Source: a virus
DNA: 64,000 nucleotides
Direction: 5' to 3' (one strand)
Virus record (IMG/VR): IMGVR_UViG_3300037585_005926
Span: 1 to 64,000 of that record
Positions 30,917-40,421 of this stretch are shown piece by piece; within the stretch, counting starts at the first letter, position 1, and the number at the start of each line of letters is the position of its first letter. The notes below the pieces were generated by a model. That model did not search any database. It was given only the letters and a program-made list of their open reading frames with translations, and had not been told where the DNA came from. The position numbers and the translations under genes are program-made.

Positions 30917-31687
30917 ATGCCACATATATCATATTCTGAATTAAAAGATTGGAAATTCTGTCCATTTTATCACAAGTTAACGCGAGTTGACAAGATTGAC
31001 GGATTCAAAGGCAACGAATACACAGCGTTCGGTACTGCAATGCACTCTGTTTGCGAAAAAACACTCTTGCAAGAAGAGATTAACGAAGAATTCTTTGTTC
31101 AAGAATTAAAGAAGAATATATCTGATCTTGACGAGGACATAGAAATAAACAAAAAACTAGTTGTTGACATGTTCGGCCAAGGTAAACGAATTATTCCAGA
31201 GATAGAGGCCGCGCTCAATCAATACTTCGAAGAGTATGAAGTATTAGCAGTAGAATTACCTCTCTTTGAACCAATCGTGGGAGAAGAAGAATACCAGTTC
31301 AAGGGTTATATCGACGCAGTGGTCACTACCCCTGATGGTAAAGTACATATTTTTGATTGGAAAACATGTTCTTGGGGTTGGGATATGAAAAAAAGAAGTG
31401 ACCCAATCATTGCATATCAACTCACACTATATAAAAACTATTTTTGCCAAAAGATGGACGTAGACCCAAAAAATGTTGAAACACACTTCGCACTTCTTAA
31501 GAGAACCGCCAAAAAAGAGAATGTAGAATTCTTCAGAGTTACCAGCGGCCCGAGAAAAACTGAAAATGCCCTTAAACTTTTGAACACAGCGTTGTACAAT
31601 ATAAAAAATAAGCGCCATATTAAAAACCGCCTCTCTTGCACCGGCGGATATGGTTGCAAGTTTTATAAGACAGAACACTGTCCCTAA
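30917..31687 (+). CDS. RecB/Cas4-like PD-(D/E)XK nuclease
   Basis: Product of 256 aa. SYSELKDWKFCPFYHKL at the start, GTAMHSVCE, KGYIDAVV (Asp), HIFDWKTCS (D-x-K core) and AYQLTLY follow the order of the PDDEXK_1 fold. A Cys near the start (FCPF) and a C-terminal GYGCKFYKTEHC resemble the iron-sulfur cluster ligands of Cas4/AddB-type nucleases. It likely processes DNA ends. It is transcribed from the consensus promoter at 30867. Confidence 0.8.
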   Translation: MPHISYSELKDWKFCPFYHKLTRVDKIDGFKGNEYTAFGTAMHSVCEKTLLQEEINEEFFVQELKKNISDLDEDIEINKKLVVDMFGQGKRIIPEIEAALNQYFEEYEVLAVELPLFEPIVGEEEYQFKGYIDAVVTTPDGKVHIFDWKTCSWGWDMKKRSDPIIAYQLTLYKNYFCQKMDVDPKNVETHFALLKRTAKKENVEFFRVTSGPRKTENALKLLNTALYNIKNKRHIKNRLSCTGGYGCKFYKTEHCP

Positions 31688-31701
31688 GGAAATATAAAAA
31701 T

Positions 31702-32988
31702 ATGCAAAAGAAAAAGATTTTGGTTATTGCTGACCACCCACTTTCACCTTCTGGTGTTGGTACTCAAACAAAATACATGATTGAGGCCCTCCTCAAGACA
31801 CAAAGATACAAGTTTGTCTGCCTAGGTGGCGCCATGAAGCACGCTGACTACAATGCCGTCAACGTAGAACCATATGGTACAGACTGGACAATCTACCCTG
31901 TCGATGGGTATGGTAATCATGAGATTATTAGATCGGTACTACAAAAAGAAAAGCCAGACTTGCTTTGGTTTATGACCGATCCTCGTTTTTACGAATGGTT
32001 GTGGGAGATTGAAAATGAGGTCCGCGCAAACTTGCCGATGGTATATTACCATGTGTGGGATAACTTTCCCGCGCCACACTTTAATGGAAAATGGTATCGG
32101 TCTAATGACCACGTTGCATGCATTTCAAAAGTAACACATGAGATTGTCAAAGAGGTGGCACCGCAGGTCAAGTCTTCTTATATGCCACACGCCGTTAATC
32201 CAAGTATTTTTAAACCTTCGGTAACTTCTGAAGAAAAGATTGAAGTTACAAAAATAAGAGAAAATATTCTTGCCGCTTCAAAAGAAAAATTTGATAACCC
32301 TAAGAAGAAGATATTCTTTTGGAACAGCCGCAACGCTAGAAGAAAGCAAAGCGGCACACTTATTTGGTGGTTTAAGGAACTCTTAGATGAGGTGGGTCAT
32401 GATAAGGCCGTACTTCTGATGCATACAGACCCTAGAGACCCACACGGTCAGGACTTACCACACATAATTGAGCATCTGGGTGTTGCAGACGGACAAGTTT
32501 TGATTTCTTCTAACAAGGTAGCCCCCGAGGGCTTAGCCGCAATGTATGGCGCATCTGATTTTACTATTGGTATTAGCGATGCAGAGGGCTTTGGCTTGTC
32601 GACTTTGGAATCACTTAGTTGTGGTACTCCAATCATAGTCAATATGACAGGCGGCCTACAGGAGCAGGTAACAGACGGTAAAAATTGGTTTGGCTGGGGG
32701 ATACAGCCGTGCAGCAAGGCAATTATTGGTTCGCTCCAAGTGCCTTACATCTATGAGGATCGTATATCACAAGAAGACTTTAACAAGGTTATGAAAAAGG
32801 CCCTTGCACTATCTGGGCCTAAATACAAAAAAATGGCAGAGATGGGCCTACAACATGTTAAGGACAACTATAACTTTGAGGATTACGAAAAGAACTGGAC
32901 CAGCCTTATTGATGAAGTTATCGAAGAAAATGGCTCCTGGGAAACAAGAAAAAATTATGAACGTTGGAATCTAATGGAGGTTTTATAA
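31702..32988 (+). CDS. GT4-type glycosyltransferase
   Basis: Product of 428 aa, two Rossmann domains (GT-B). The N-terminal ILVIADHPLSPSGVGTQTKY and the C-terminal donor-site segment DAEGFGLSTLESLSCGTPII, with its E-x7-E pattern, identify family GT4. It transfers a sugar from a nucleotide donor; specificity is unknown. First gene of the glycan island; its TAA overlaps the next ATG. Confidence 0.85.
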   Translation: MQKKKILVIADHPLSPSGVGTQTKYMIEALLKTQRYKFVCLGGAMKHADYNAVNVEPYGTDWTIYPVDGYGNHEIIRSVLQKEKPDLLWFMTDPRFYEWLWEIENEVRANLPMVYYHVWDNFPAPHFNGKWYRSNDHVACISKVTHEIVKEVAPQVKSSYMPHAVNPSIFKPSVTSEEKIEVTKIRENILAASKEKFDNPKKKIFFWNSRNARRKQSGTLIWWFKELLDEVGHDKAVLLMHTDPRDPHGQDLPHIIEHLGVADGQVLISSNKVAPEGLAAMYGASDFTIGISDAEGFGLSTLESLSCGTPIIVNMTGGLQEQVTDGKNWFGWGIQPCSKAIIGSLQVPYIYEDRISQEDFNKVMKKALALSGPKYKKMAEMGLQHVKDNYNFEDYEKNWTSLIDEVIEENGSWETRKNYERWNLMEVL

Positions 32989-34235
32989 TGAAAAAAGTAT
33001 TATTAAGGGGCCCCGTATTAACGCGCTCCGGCTATGGCGAACAAGCTCGATTTGCACTTAGAGCATTACGCAGCAGGGAAGACGTGTTTGACATCTATAT
33101 CAACCCCATACAATGGGGAGGAACTAGCTGGTTAAGCGACATTACAGAAGAGCGTACATGGATTGATCAAATTATTGAAAAAACCATTCACTATACCCAA
33201 CACAGCGGCAAATTTGATTACTCAGTACAGGTTACAATACCAAACGAGTTTGAAAAGCTCGCTGATGTCAATGTTGGCTATACCGCTGGAATAGAAACAA
33301 CAAGAGTCTCTCATGAATGGATTCATGAAGCAAATCAGATGGATCGAGTAATCGTTGTTTCAACGCACTCTCGCGATGTATTCGAAGATACTACCTACGA
33401 CGCTCATTATGAACAAACCGGTGAACAGTTTACCCTTAGAACAACCTCCCCAATCGCAGCAGTAAATTATCCTGTAAAAGAATATGAGGATATGAAACCA
33501 TTAGCGCTTGATTTGACAACGGAGAAAAACTTTGTATGTGTCGCGCAGATGGGCCCCCGAAAGAACCTTGACAATACAGTGGCCTGGTTCGTGGAAGAGT
33601 TTTTCAATGATGAAGACGTGGGCCTGATAGTCAAAACAAATTATGCTAAAAATAGTTTAGTTGACAAAGAGGTCTGCCATGGCCGTTTGTTGAATATTCT
33701 ATCGACATATCCGGATAGAAAATGCAAGGTGTATCTTTTACACGGCGATATGACGGATAAAGAAATGCATGAGATCTACCTCCATCCTAAGGTGGTAGCT
33801 GCAGTTTCGTTTACTCATGGTGAAGGCTTTGGCCTCCCTCTTTTTGAAGCAGCATATATGGGTATTCCTGTCGTAGCCACCGGTTGGTCCGGCCAGCTAG
33901 ATTTTCTTTGCGATAAATCTAGAAAAGAATATTTTTATAATGTATCTTTTGATATTCAACCCATTCCTGACAATGTAGTGTGGGATGGTGTTTTGATTAA
34001 AGATTCAATGTGGGCATATCCCCGAAAAGAATCAGCGCAAAAGCAGATGCGCGCATGTCTTAACGACATCAAGGACAATCAAGGCATCGATGCTCAAGAA
34101 TATGCCAAACAATTGAGAGAAAGATTTAGTGAAGAAAGTTTGTATAAAGATTTTATAAATGCAATGGGTATAACTGAAGACGATTTTGATGTTGAAAACT
34201 GGCTAGACAATTTAGGACTTGAAGAAATAGAGTAG
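32988..34235 (+). CDS. GT4-type glycosyltransferase
   Basis: Product of 415 aa. The N-terminus LLRGPVLTRSGYGEQARFAL and the donor motif THGEGFGLPLFEAAYMGIPV (E-x7-E) place it in GT4. It appears distantly related to the previous gene (both open with a P-L/V-L-S/T-x-S/R-G pattern) but is not a recent duplicate. Start ATG 32988 overlaps the preceding stop. Confidence 0.82.
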   Translation: MKKVLLRGPVLTRSGYGEQARFALRALRSREDVFDIYINPIQWGGTSWLSDITEERTWIDQIIEKTIHYTQHSGKFDYSVQVTIPNEFEKLADVNVGYTAGIETTRVSHEWIHEANQMDRVIVVSTHSRDVFEDTTYDAHYEQTGEQFTLRTTSPIAAVNYPVKEYEDMKPLALDLTTEKNFVCVAQMGPRKNLDNTVAWFVEEFFNDEDVGLIVKTNYAKNSLVDKEVCHGRLLNILSTYPDRKCKVYLLHGDMTDKEMHEIYLHPKVVAAVSFTHGEGFGLPLFEAAYMGIPVVATGWSGQLDFLCDKSRKEYFYNVSFDIQPIPDNVVWDGVLIKDSMWAYPRKESAQKQMRACLNDIKDNQGIDAQEYAKQLRERFSEESLYKDFINAMGITEDDFDVENWLDNLGLEEIE

Positions 34236-34243
34236 TGAGTTAG

Positions 34244-35080
34244 ATGAAAATAGTATTCATAGCCGACGCTTTTGCGGAACAAGTGCTTGGCGGCGGCGAA
34301 CTAAATAACGAAGAATTACTCAAGATGTTGGCACAAGATGGCCACGACGTATTAAAAATTAATAGTCATAAAGTTACAATAGAGTTTATTGACAGACATA
34401 TAGAATCGAAGTTTATCATTGCAAACTTTGCGAATCTAAAACCTGCCCTCAGGGATAAGATCTGTGACACAGTGTATATTATATACGAACACGATCATAA
34501 ATATTTGAATACAAGAAACCCGGGTGAGTATCCGGGATTTAAAGCACCGAAAGAAGAAATAGTCAATATAGAACTGTATAAAAATGCCCGAGCAGTTCTG
34601 TGTCAATCACAGTTTCATTTGGAAATAATAAAAATGAACACTGAGCTTGATAATCTGGTTAATTTAAGCGGTAATCTTTGGTCACTGCGCTCACTTGACT
34701 TAATGAAAGCAATGGCTGAAAAGCCGAAGTCTGAGTGTTGCTCAATTATGCAATCAAACATTATACATAAAAACACCCGTGAGGCTATTATGTATTGTAA
34801 ACATAAAAAAATGCCGTATAAATTGGTTTCTAGTAAAAATTATGAGTCTTTTTTGGATCAGTTGAGTGAAAACAAAACTTTATTATTCTTACCAAAAACC
34901 CCGGAAACACTCTCACGAGTTGTAGTTGAAGCAAGAATGATGGGAATGAGCGTCATCGTTAATAAAATGATTGGAGCGACTCGGGAGCCTTGGTATGAAC
35001 TAAAAGGCAAAGATCTGATTGAATATATGCGCGTAAAAAGAAAAATGATAAAAGACGTAGTTTTGGAGGAGTTATCATGA
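34244..35080 (+). CDS. GT-B glycosyltransferase
   Basis: Product of 278 aa, shorter than a full GT4. Contains VFIADAFAEQVLGGGELNNE, ARAVLCQSQFHLEII and TLLFLPKTPETLSRVVVEAR, the last resembling a GT4 donor site with the usual glycine replaced. Coupled to the next gene by an overlap. Confidence 0.65.
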   Translation: MKIVFIADAFAEQVLGGGELNNEELLKMLAQDGHDVLKINSHKVTIEFIDRHIESKFIIANFANLKPALRDKICDTVYIIYEHDHKYLNTRNPGEYPGFKAPKEEIVNIELYKNARAVLCQSQFHLEIIKMNTELDNLVNLSGNLWSLRSLDLMKAMAEKPKSECCSIMQSNIIHKNTREAIMYCKHKKMPYKLVSSKNYESFLDQLSENKTLLFLPKTPETLSRVVVEARMMGMSVIVNKMIGATREPWYELKGKDLIEYMRVKRKMIKDVVLEELS

Positions 35081-35994
35081 AAATTTATATATGTGATTAT
35101 GAAACACACGCCGGCAAATGGATCTATCAAGGATATCAAAAGGCCTGGAGTTCTCTTGGTTATAAGGTAGTTAAGTGCGGTCCGGGAACAGGGGCGCCGA
35201 ACCCAGAACCCAATGAAAAGTATATGGTGATGGTGACAGATTATGATATATCAGATAGAAATATTAATATTTTAGAAAATAGCCACAAGTCATTCTTATT
35301 TGTACAACCAAGCAGGTTCCCTGAGCCTTGGGCCGGCCACCCAAACTTTACGTCGCAACAAGCCCCACAAACAAGTAAAAAAATAAATCAAATGGATAAT
35401 GTATATCCTTGGACGTTCGCCAATACTTCCGGGAGCGATTTTTATCCTCTATGGGATGGGAAAATAAACACGATACCATTGGCCTTTGATTCAATAAGTT
35501 ACAATCCCACTGAAGTGGATAAGTATAAACAGTTTGACATTAGTTTTGTGGGAGGTTGGGCTGACAACGGGTTTAATGAAAAAAGAAAGATAATGATGAA
35601 AACCTTTGCTGCGTTTAAGGACTCTGGCTTGAAGTGCGGGTTCTTCATAAATAAAAACCTTTCTCACCAGCAGGAATGTGATCTGTTAGCGAACAGTAAA
35701 ATGACGATTAATGTACACGACGCATATCAAAGAACACTCGGTACCGATACCAACGAAAGAACTTTTAAGTCGCTTGGCCTTAACGGCCTAATGATTTCAG
35801 ATACAATTAAACAGCTAAACGATATGTTCCCTAGTGTCCGGACAACCCTTGAGCCTTCTGAAATGGTCACTATTGCTAAAGAAGTTCTTTCACTTTCAGA
35901 AAGCGAAATTGGCAATATAAAAGAAGTTAATCGAGAAAACATTTTGAAAAATCATTGCTATGTTAACCGGGTTCGGACATTTCTAGACCTATGA
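35077..35994 (+). CDS. CgeB-like glycosyltransferase
   Basis: Product of 305 aa. FDISFVGGWADNGFNEKRK and SKMTINVHDAYQRTLGTDTN followed by NERTFKSLGLNGLMI match the CgeB / Glyco_trans_1_2 pattern (loss of Ala, NxRxFE-like motif). GGAGGAG site; overlaps both neighbours. Confidence 0.65.
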   Translation: MKIYICDYETHAGKWIYQGYQKAWSSLGYKVVKCGPGTGAPNPEPNEKYMVMVTDYDISDRNINILENSHKSFLFVQPSRFPEPWAGHPNFTSQQAPQTSKKINQMDNVYPWTFANTSGSDFYPLWDGKINTIPLAFDSISYNPTEVDKYKQFDISFVGGWADNGFNEKRKIMMKTFAAFKDSGLKCGFFINKNLSHQQECDLLANSKMTINVHDAYQRTLGTDTNERTFKSLGLNGLMISDTIKQLNDMFPSVRTTLEPSEMVTIAKEVLSLSESEIGNIKEVNRENILKNHCYVNRVRTFLDL

Positions 35995-36896
35995 AGATAG
36001 TCCTTGTAACTAACAAGACATACAGAGGCCACCTCGACGGCGGCTGGTGGTATTTTTATTTGCCATTGCTTGAAATGGGTCATGAAGTCTATTTTTTTGA
36101 CACAGTAGATCCGGTTGAAAAAGATTTTAAGAAGGTAGTGGAAACGCTGAAGCCAGATTTAATATTTTGTATGTTAACCGGCGATTTTAATATTGCCCCT
36201 AGGGAGCCATGGTCCCAAATAAAACAAGAGACGGACAGCGGCCGCACAAGAACATTCAATTGGTTTTGTGATGATACTTGGAGATACTACGACTTCTCTA
36301 AAAAAGTATGCCAGTATTTCAATATATGTTCAACACCTGAGCCGGATTATATAAAGAAATATGAAAGAGCCGGCTATAGCAATATTGTTTTGGGTACCTG
36401 GCATTCCAACATAAGTTTGTACCCAAAGTTAAGCTACCAAGATAAAGACATAGAAGTATCTTTTATTGGCGCCTTGAATGGCCTGCGGAAGAATTTCTTT
36501 GAACAGCACAAAGATCTACCAATTGACATTTTTTCTAATATTTCGCAAGAAGAGATGTATTTAACACACGCAAGAAGCAAAATAGCAATTAACTTAAGCA
36601 TTAATGAAAATGATCCGCAAAAGAAGACACAAATGAAACAAAGGATGTTTGAGATCCCCGCGGCCAAGACACTCCTGCTGACTGAACACCACCCAGGGAT
36701 AGAGCATTTTTTTGAGATTGACAAAGAAATAATAACATTTAAGAGCAATAGGGAGTTTGAAGATAAGATTAAGTTTTTGAATTCTAAGCCTAAGATAGCA
36801 GAAGCAATCGCCCTCTCCGGCTTTAAAAGATATATCACAGAACATGAATCAAAGATCAGGCTCACCAAAGTGTTACAGCAGGTTATGGCCCTATAA
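35991..36896 (+). CDS. CgeB-like glycosyltransferase
   Basis: Product of 301 aa. EVSFIGALNGLRKNFFEQ, ARSKIAINLSINENDPQ, KQRMFEIPAAKTLLLTEHHP and a final YITEHESKIRLTKVL are the same family elements as in the preceding gene. The two are probably ancient paralogues with different acceptors. A promoter follows this gene, ending the first transcription block of the island. Confidence 0.65.
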   Translation: MKIVLVTNKTYRGHLDGGWWYFYLPLLEMGHEVYFFDTVDPVEKDFKKVVETLKPDLIFCMLTGDFNIAPREPWSQIKQETDSGRTRTFNWFCDDTWRYYDFSKKVCQYFNICSTPEPDYIKKYERAGYSNIVLGTWHSNISLYPKLSYQDKDIEVSFIGALNGLRKNFFEQHKDLPIDIFSNISQEEMYLTHARSKIAINLSINENDPQKKTQMKQRMFEIPAAKTLLLTEHHPGIEHFFEIDKEIITFKSNREFEDKIKFLNSKPKIAEAIALSGFKRYITEHESKIRLTKVLQQVMAL

Positions 36897-36906
36897 GCCA
36901 GCTTAC

Positions 36907-36934
36907 TTGACAAAAAGCCAATACGTGATATAAT
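36907..36934 (+). promoter_or_regulatory. sigma70-type promoter inside the glycan island
   Basis: TTGACA (36907-36912), 16-bp spacer, TATAAT (36929-36934), 25 bp before ATG 36959. It can drive the long downstream block of coupled genes. Confidence 0.8.
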
Positions 36935-36958
36935 GATAGCTCACACCGTATCAACAAA

Positions 36959-37690
36959 ATGAAAATAGATATAATAATTCCGTGCTACAATGCAGAAAAG
37001 TGGATAGAGAAAAGCATTAAGAGTGCCTTATCACAAACATATAAGAACATTCAAGTCATTGTAATTGATAATGAAAGCAGCGACAACAGTTACAAAGTAA
37101 TCCAAGAAGTCCATGGCCACCATCCGGAAATAATCATAGGGACTGTACCCAATATTTATCCTTACGGCTGGACTGAGCCGGTGGAAAAAGCTCTAAGTCT
37201 TTGTAATGGTGATTATTTCACCATCTTGGGCGCGGATGATTACATCGATCCCGAATACATTGAGAAAATTGTCAAGATAATATCGAAAGCCCCAGACAAA
37301 ATAAAGATTTTACAAAGCCCCCTCATAGGAATCGATTCTGACAAAGGCATAACTTTAGAGGAAATAAAACACTCATATAACAGCTTGGGCCAATTTAAAC
37401 AAATGTTGTTTGAAAAGTGCCCAGTGACGACGCCCACAGTTGTATACAAGAGAGAACTTCATGATAGTGGTATATTACGATGGGACTCAGAAACTTGCTC
37501 TGGCGCAGCAGATTATGATTTATATTTCAATATAGCAGACAACGGCATTTTCATATATCCTTATCCCAAGTGGATCGGATATTATTACCGATGGCACTCA
37601 GATCAGGCAACTTGGGGCATGCATAAACAAACAACAAAATATGATTTGCTAATAAAACAAAAATGGATGGAAAAGTGGAAGAATGGATAA
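36959..37690 (+). CDS. GT2 (GT-A) glycosyltransferase
   Basis: Product of 243 aa. IDIIIPCYNAEKWIEKSIKS at the start, VIDNESSDNS, and GADDYIDPEY (DxD-like metal site) are diagnostic for GT2. Late in the chain YYYRWHSDQ recalls the acceptor-site H-x(2)R/N segment. Inverting sugar transfer; donor unknown. Overlaps the next start by eight bases. Confidence 0.85.
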   Translation: MKIDIIIPCYNAEKWIEKSIKSALSQTYKNIQVIVIDNESSDNSYKVIQEVHGHHPEIIIGTVPNIYPYGWTEPVEKALSLCNGDYFTILGADDYIDPEYIEKIVKIISKAPDKIKILQSPLIGIDSDKGITLEEIKHSYNSLGQFKQMLFEKCPVTTPTVVYKRELHDSGILRWDSETCSGAADYDLYFNIADNGIFIYPYPKWIGYYYRWHSDQATWGMHKQTTKYDLLIKQKWMEKWKNG

Positions 37691-39467
37691 CAAAATAAGA
37701 TTGGTCGACTATATCGCAGACAGAGTACACCAATTGGGAGTAAAACACGTTTACACTCTTACCGGTGGCGGCGCAATGTTCCTTAACGACTCTGTAAAGA
37801 AGCATGAAAAACTGCTCTCTGTTTGCAATCACCACGAACAAGCGAGCGCCATGGCTGCTGTAGCACATGCTAAATATACTAATGGGTTTTCGGTGGTGAT
37901 ACCAACCACAGGTTGTGGCAGTACAAACTGTATTACCGGTCTATTAGATGCATGGCAGGATAACTTGCCCTGTATATTTATTTCAGGTCAGGTCAACAAA
38001 GACCAAACTTGCTTTAGTTCAACTGCGAATATTCGTCAGTTCGGAGTTCAAGAGGCAAACATTGTAGAAATAGTTAAATCAATCACAAAGTATGCAGTTA
38101 TGGTTGAGGCTCCGGAGGACATCGCATATCACCTCGACAAGGCCTTTCACCTGGCTTCTACGGGACGCCGCGGCCCTGTCTGGATAGATGTCCCGCTGGA
38201 CGTTCAAGGGGCCTTTATAAACCCCTCTGAGCTTAAAAGGTATATTCCCGACGACAAGACGCTTTCTCCCGATTTAAACAATCTTAGGGAAATGCTAGAA
38301 AAAGCCACTCGGCCCGTAATATTAGCAGGAAATGGCGTGAGGTTAGCCGGCGCCTCAAAAGAAATAAAAACGTTCGCTGAAAAGCACAACATCCCAGTAG
38401 TCACTACCTTTCTGTCAGCCGATTTGTTGCCATCGGAACATGAATTGAACATAGGCAGAGTTGGCATTAAGGGCAATCGAGCAGCAAACTTTGTAGTGCA
38501 AAATTCTGATTTCTTATTGTCGATTGGTTGTAGACTAAGCGTGCCCTCTACCGGCTACAAATATGAATACTTTGCGAGAGAGGCCAATATCGCAGTTGTG
38601 GATATAGATCCGGAAGAGCACAAAAAAGACACTATTAAAATTGACTTGTTTGTGGAAATGGATGCCAAAGACTTTATGCTGAAGTTTGAAACAGAATATC
38701 GCTCAACTCAAGCATGGATAGATACATGTTCGAAATGGAAATCTACATGGCCTGTCTTTTTGCCGGAACACGAAGACGATGAGGATGGTATTAGTATGTA
38801 CCGATTCATGAAAACACTGTCTATAACACTTCCTGCAAATTCTAGCGTAGTCGGAGATGCTGGCTCTGCATATTATGTGCCGTGCCAGGCGCTTCAAATC
38901 AAAGACGGTCAACGCCTGATTACACCTGGAGCCCAAGCAGAAATGGGCTTTACATTGCCGGCCTGTATTGGGCTGTCTTTTGCTATGGAGAATCCTTGCA
39001 TAGCGGGGATTACTGGCGACGGCTCTTTTCAGACAAACATACAGGAATTGCAAACTATTGTACAATATAATCTTCCGGTTAAGATATTTGTGTGGAACAA
39101 TGATGGCTACCTTTCAATCAGAACCACACAGAGAAAGTATTTTGAAGATCGATTCGTGGGTACTGACAAAGATAGCGGGGTCTCATTTCCCGATACTCAA
39201 AAAATTGCGGCCGCATATGGGATAAAATACTTTTCTATGTCAAACAATATGGAGCTTGATGCCCAAATGCAGGAGATAATAGATTTTGATGGTCCCGTTA
39301 TTTGTGAAGTGATGTGTAAAAAGTGGGACAAAGTACTGCCCACAATCGGTGCAAAAAAATTAGATAGCGGACAATTAGTATCCCAACCACTAGAAAACAT
39401 GTTTCCTTTCTTGACAGAAGAGGAATTACGTGTTAATATGTTAGTACATTCAATAGAGGAGAAATAA
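37683..39467 (+). CDS. acetolactate-synthase-like ThDP enzyme (YerE/IlvB-type)
   Basis: Product of 594 aa with three domains. The activating Glu52 lies in CNHHEQASAM; the ThDP-metal motif is GDGSFQTN...WNNDGY (about 444-475). It resembles IlvB-type enzymes found in surface-polysaccharide clusters. Its neighbours make 6-deoxy and 3,6-dideoxy sugars, so a YerE-like role is likely: moving an acetyl unit from pyruvate onto a 4-keto sugar to give a branched sugar. A role in amino-acid synthesis is unlikely because no small subunit or other ilv gene is present. Known for the family: ThDP and FAD use; inferred here: sugar substrate. Confidence 0.75.
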   Translation: MDNKIRLVDYIADRVHQLGVKHVYTLTGGGAMFLNDSVKKHEKLLSVCNHHEQASAMAAVAHAKYTNGFSVVIPTTGCGSTNCITGLLDAWQDNLPCIFISGQVNKDQTCFSSTANIRQFGVQEANIVEIVKSITKYAVMVEAPEDIAYHLDKAFHLASTGRRGPVWIDVPLDVQGAFINPSELKRYIPDDKTLSPDLNNLREMLEKATRPVILAGNGVRLAGASKEIKTFAEKHNIPVVTTFLSADLLPSEHELNIGRVGIKGNRAANFVVQNSDFLLSIGCRLSVPSTGYKYEYFAREANIAVVDIDPEEHKKDTIKIDLFVEMDAKDFMLKFETEYRSTQAWIDTCSKWKSTWPVFLPEHEDDEDGISMYRFMKTLSITLPANSSVVGDAGSAYYVPCQALQIKDGQRLITPGAQAEMGFTLPACIGLSFAMENPCIAGITGDGSFQTNIQELQTIVQYNLPVKIFVWNNDGYLSIRTTQRKYFEDRFVGTDKDSGVSFPDTQKIAAAYGIKYFSMSNNMELDAQMQEIIDFDGPVICEVMCKKWDKVLPTIGAKKLDSGQLVSQPLENMFPFLTEEELRVNMLVHSIEEK

Positions 39468-39468
39468 C

Positions 39469-40401
39469 ATGAGTGCAAATGATAAAAACAAAGTTACAAT
39501 TTTAAGATTACGTCGACAAAAGAGAGAAAAAACACCAACAGTGATAACCACTGCTTATGACTACCCACAAGCAAGAATCGCTGATGGTGCGGGTGTAGAC
39601 TGCATTTTGGTGGGTGATTCATTAGGGATGACCACTCTAGGATACAAGACTACAATCCCCGTAACAATGGATGATATGATTAGACACTCTGAGGCAGTTT
39701 CCAAAGGCGCCAAGAATGCGTTCTTGATCGGAGATATGCCTTATATGTCTTACCAAGTATCCAACGAAGAAGCGGTGCGAAATGCAGGCCGCTTTGTTAT
39801 TGCCGGCATGGATTGTGTAAAGGTTGAGGGCGCTATGATTGAGCGCATTAAGGCCATCGCGGATTCCGGCATCATGGTGATGAGCCACCTGGGCCTCACT
39901 CCTCACACTAGAGCGAAGCTCGGGGGTTATCGAGTTCAAGGTAAAACAGCCAAACAAACGGAGATTATCCTACAACAGGCCCTTGATTTGCAAGAGGCTG
40001 GTTGCTCTTTTCTACTGCTAGAGGGCATGCCACGCGAGTCTGCTGAAATTATTGCCAAAGAACTTAAGATCCCTGTTTATGGGATTGGCGCTGGTGATAA
40101 GGTAGATGGTCAATTGGTAATCTTTCATGACTTGATGGGCCTCTTTTGGGAGTTCAAATCTAAGTTTGTTAAGAGGTATTGTGAAGCTGGCCAAATTATG
40201 CAGAATGCCCTGAAGGAATATGCAGCCGAAGTTCGGTCTGGGAACTTCCCGGCAGAAGAAAACTTTTACGCCATCAAAGAAGAAGAGCTAGAGAGACTTC
40301 TCGGCGGAGGCAACTGGAAGCACGATCAAGTATTGTATGAGACAGACCAAGGGTTTCCCACTAACCATAGTGCAACACCAAACACGGTAACTAAGAAGTA
40401 A
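39469..40401 (+). CDS. ketopantoate hydroxymethyltransferase (PanB) homologue
   Basis: Product of 310 aa, about 40 longer than usual PanB because of a C-terminal extension. Core motifs are intact: TAYDYPQARIADGAGVD, ILVGDSLGMTTLGY, FLIGDMPYMSY, VKVEGA, SHLGLTPH and LLLEGMP (catalytic Glu). PanB adds a hydroxymethyl group from methylene-tetrahydrofolate to a 2-keto acid. No other pantothenate gene is nearby; its place between the ThDP enzyme and sugar enzymes suggests it modifies a keto intermediate of the glycan pathway. GAGGAG site. Confidence 0.82.
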   Translation: MSANDKNKVTILRLRRQKREKTPTVITTAYDYPQARIADGAGVDCILVGDSLGMTTLGYKTTIPVTMDDMIRHSEAVSKGAKNAFLIGDMPYMSYQVSNEEAVRNAGRFVIAGMDCVKVEGAMIERIKAIADSGIMVMSHLGLTPHTRAKLGGYRVQGKTAKQTEIILQQALDLQEAGCSFLLLEGMPRESAEIIAKELKIPVYGIGAGDKVDGQLVIFHDLMGLFWEFKSKFVKRYCEAGQIMQNALKEYAAEVRSGNFPAEENFYAIKEEELERLLGGGNWKHDQVLYETDQGFPTNHSATPNTVTKK

Positions 40402-40421
40402 TAGCCCGGAGCACCATCTAG

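Noticed and set aside
37683-39467. Biosynthetic acetolactate synthase for branched-chain amino acids
   Set aside because: No regulatory small subunit or other ilv genes nearby; sugar-dehydratase neighbours fit a sugar-modifying role better.
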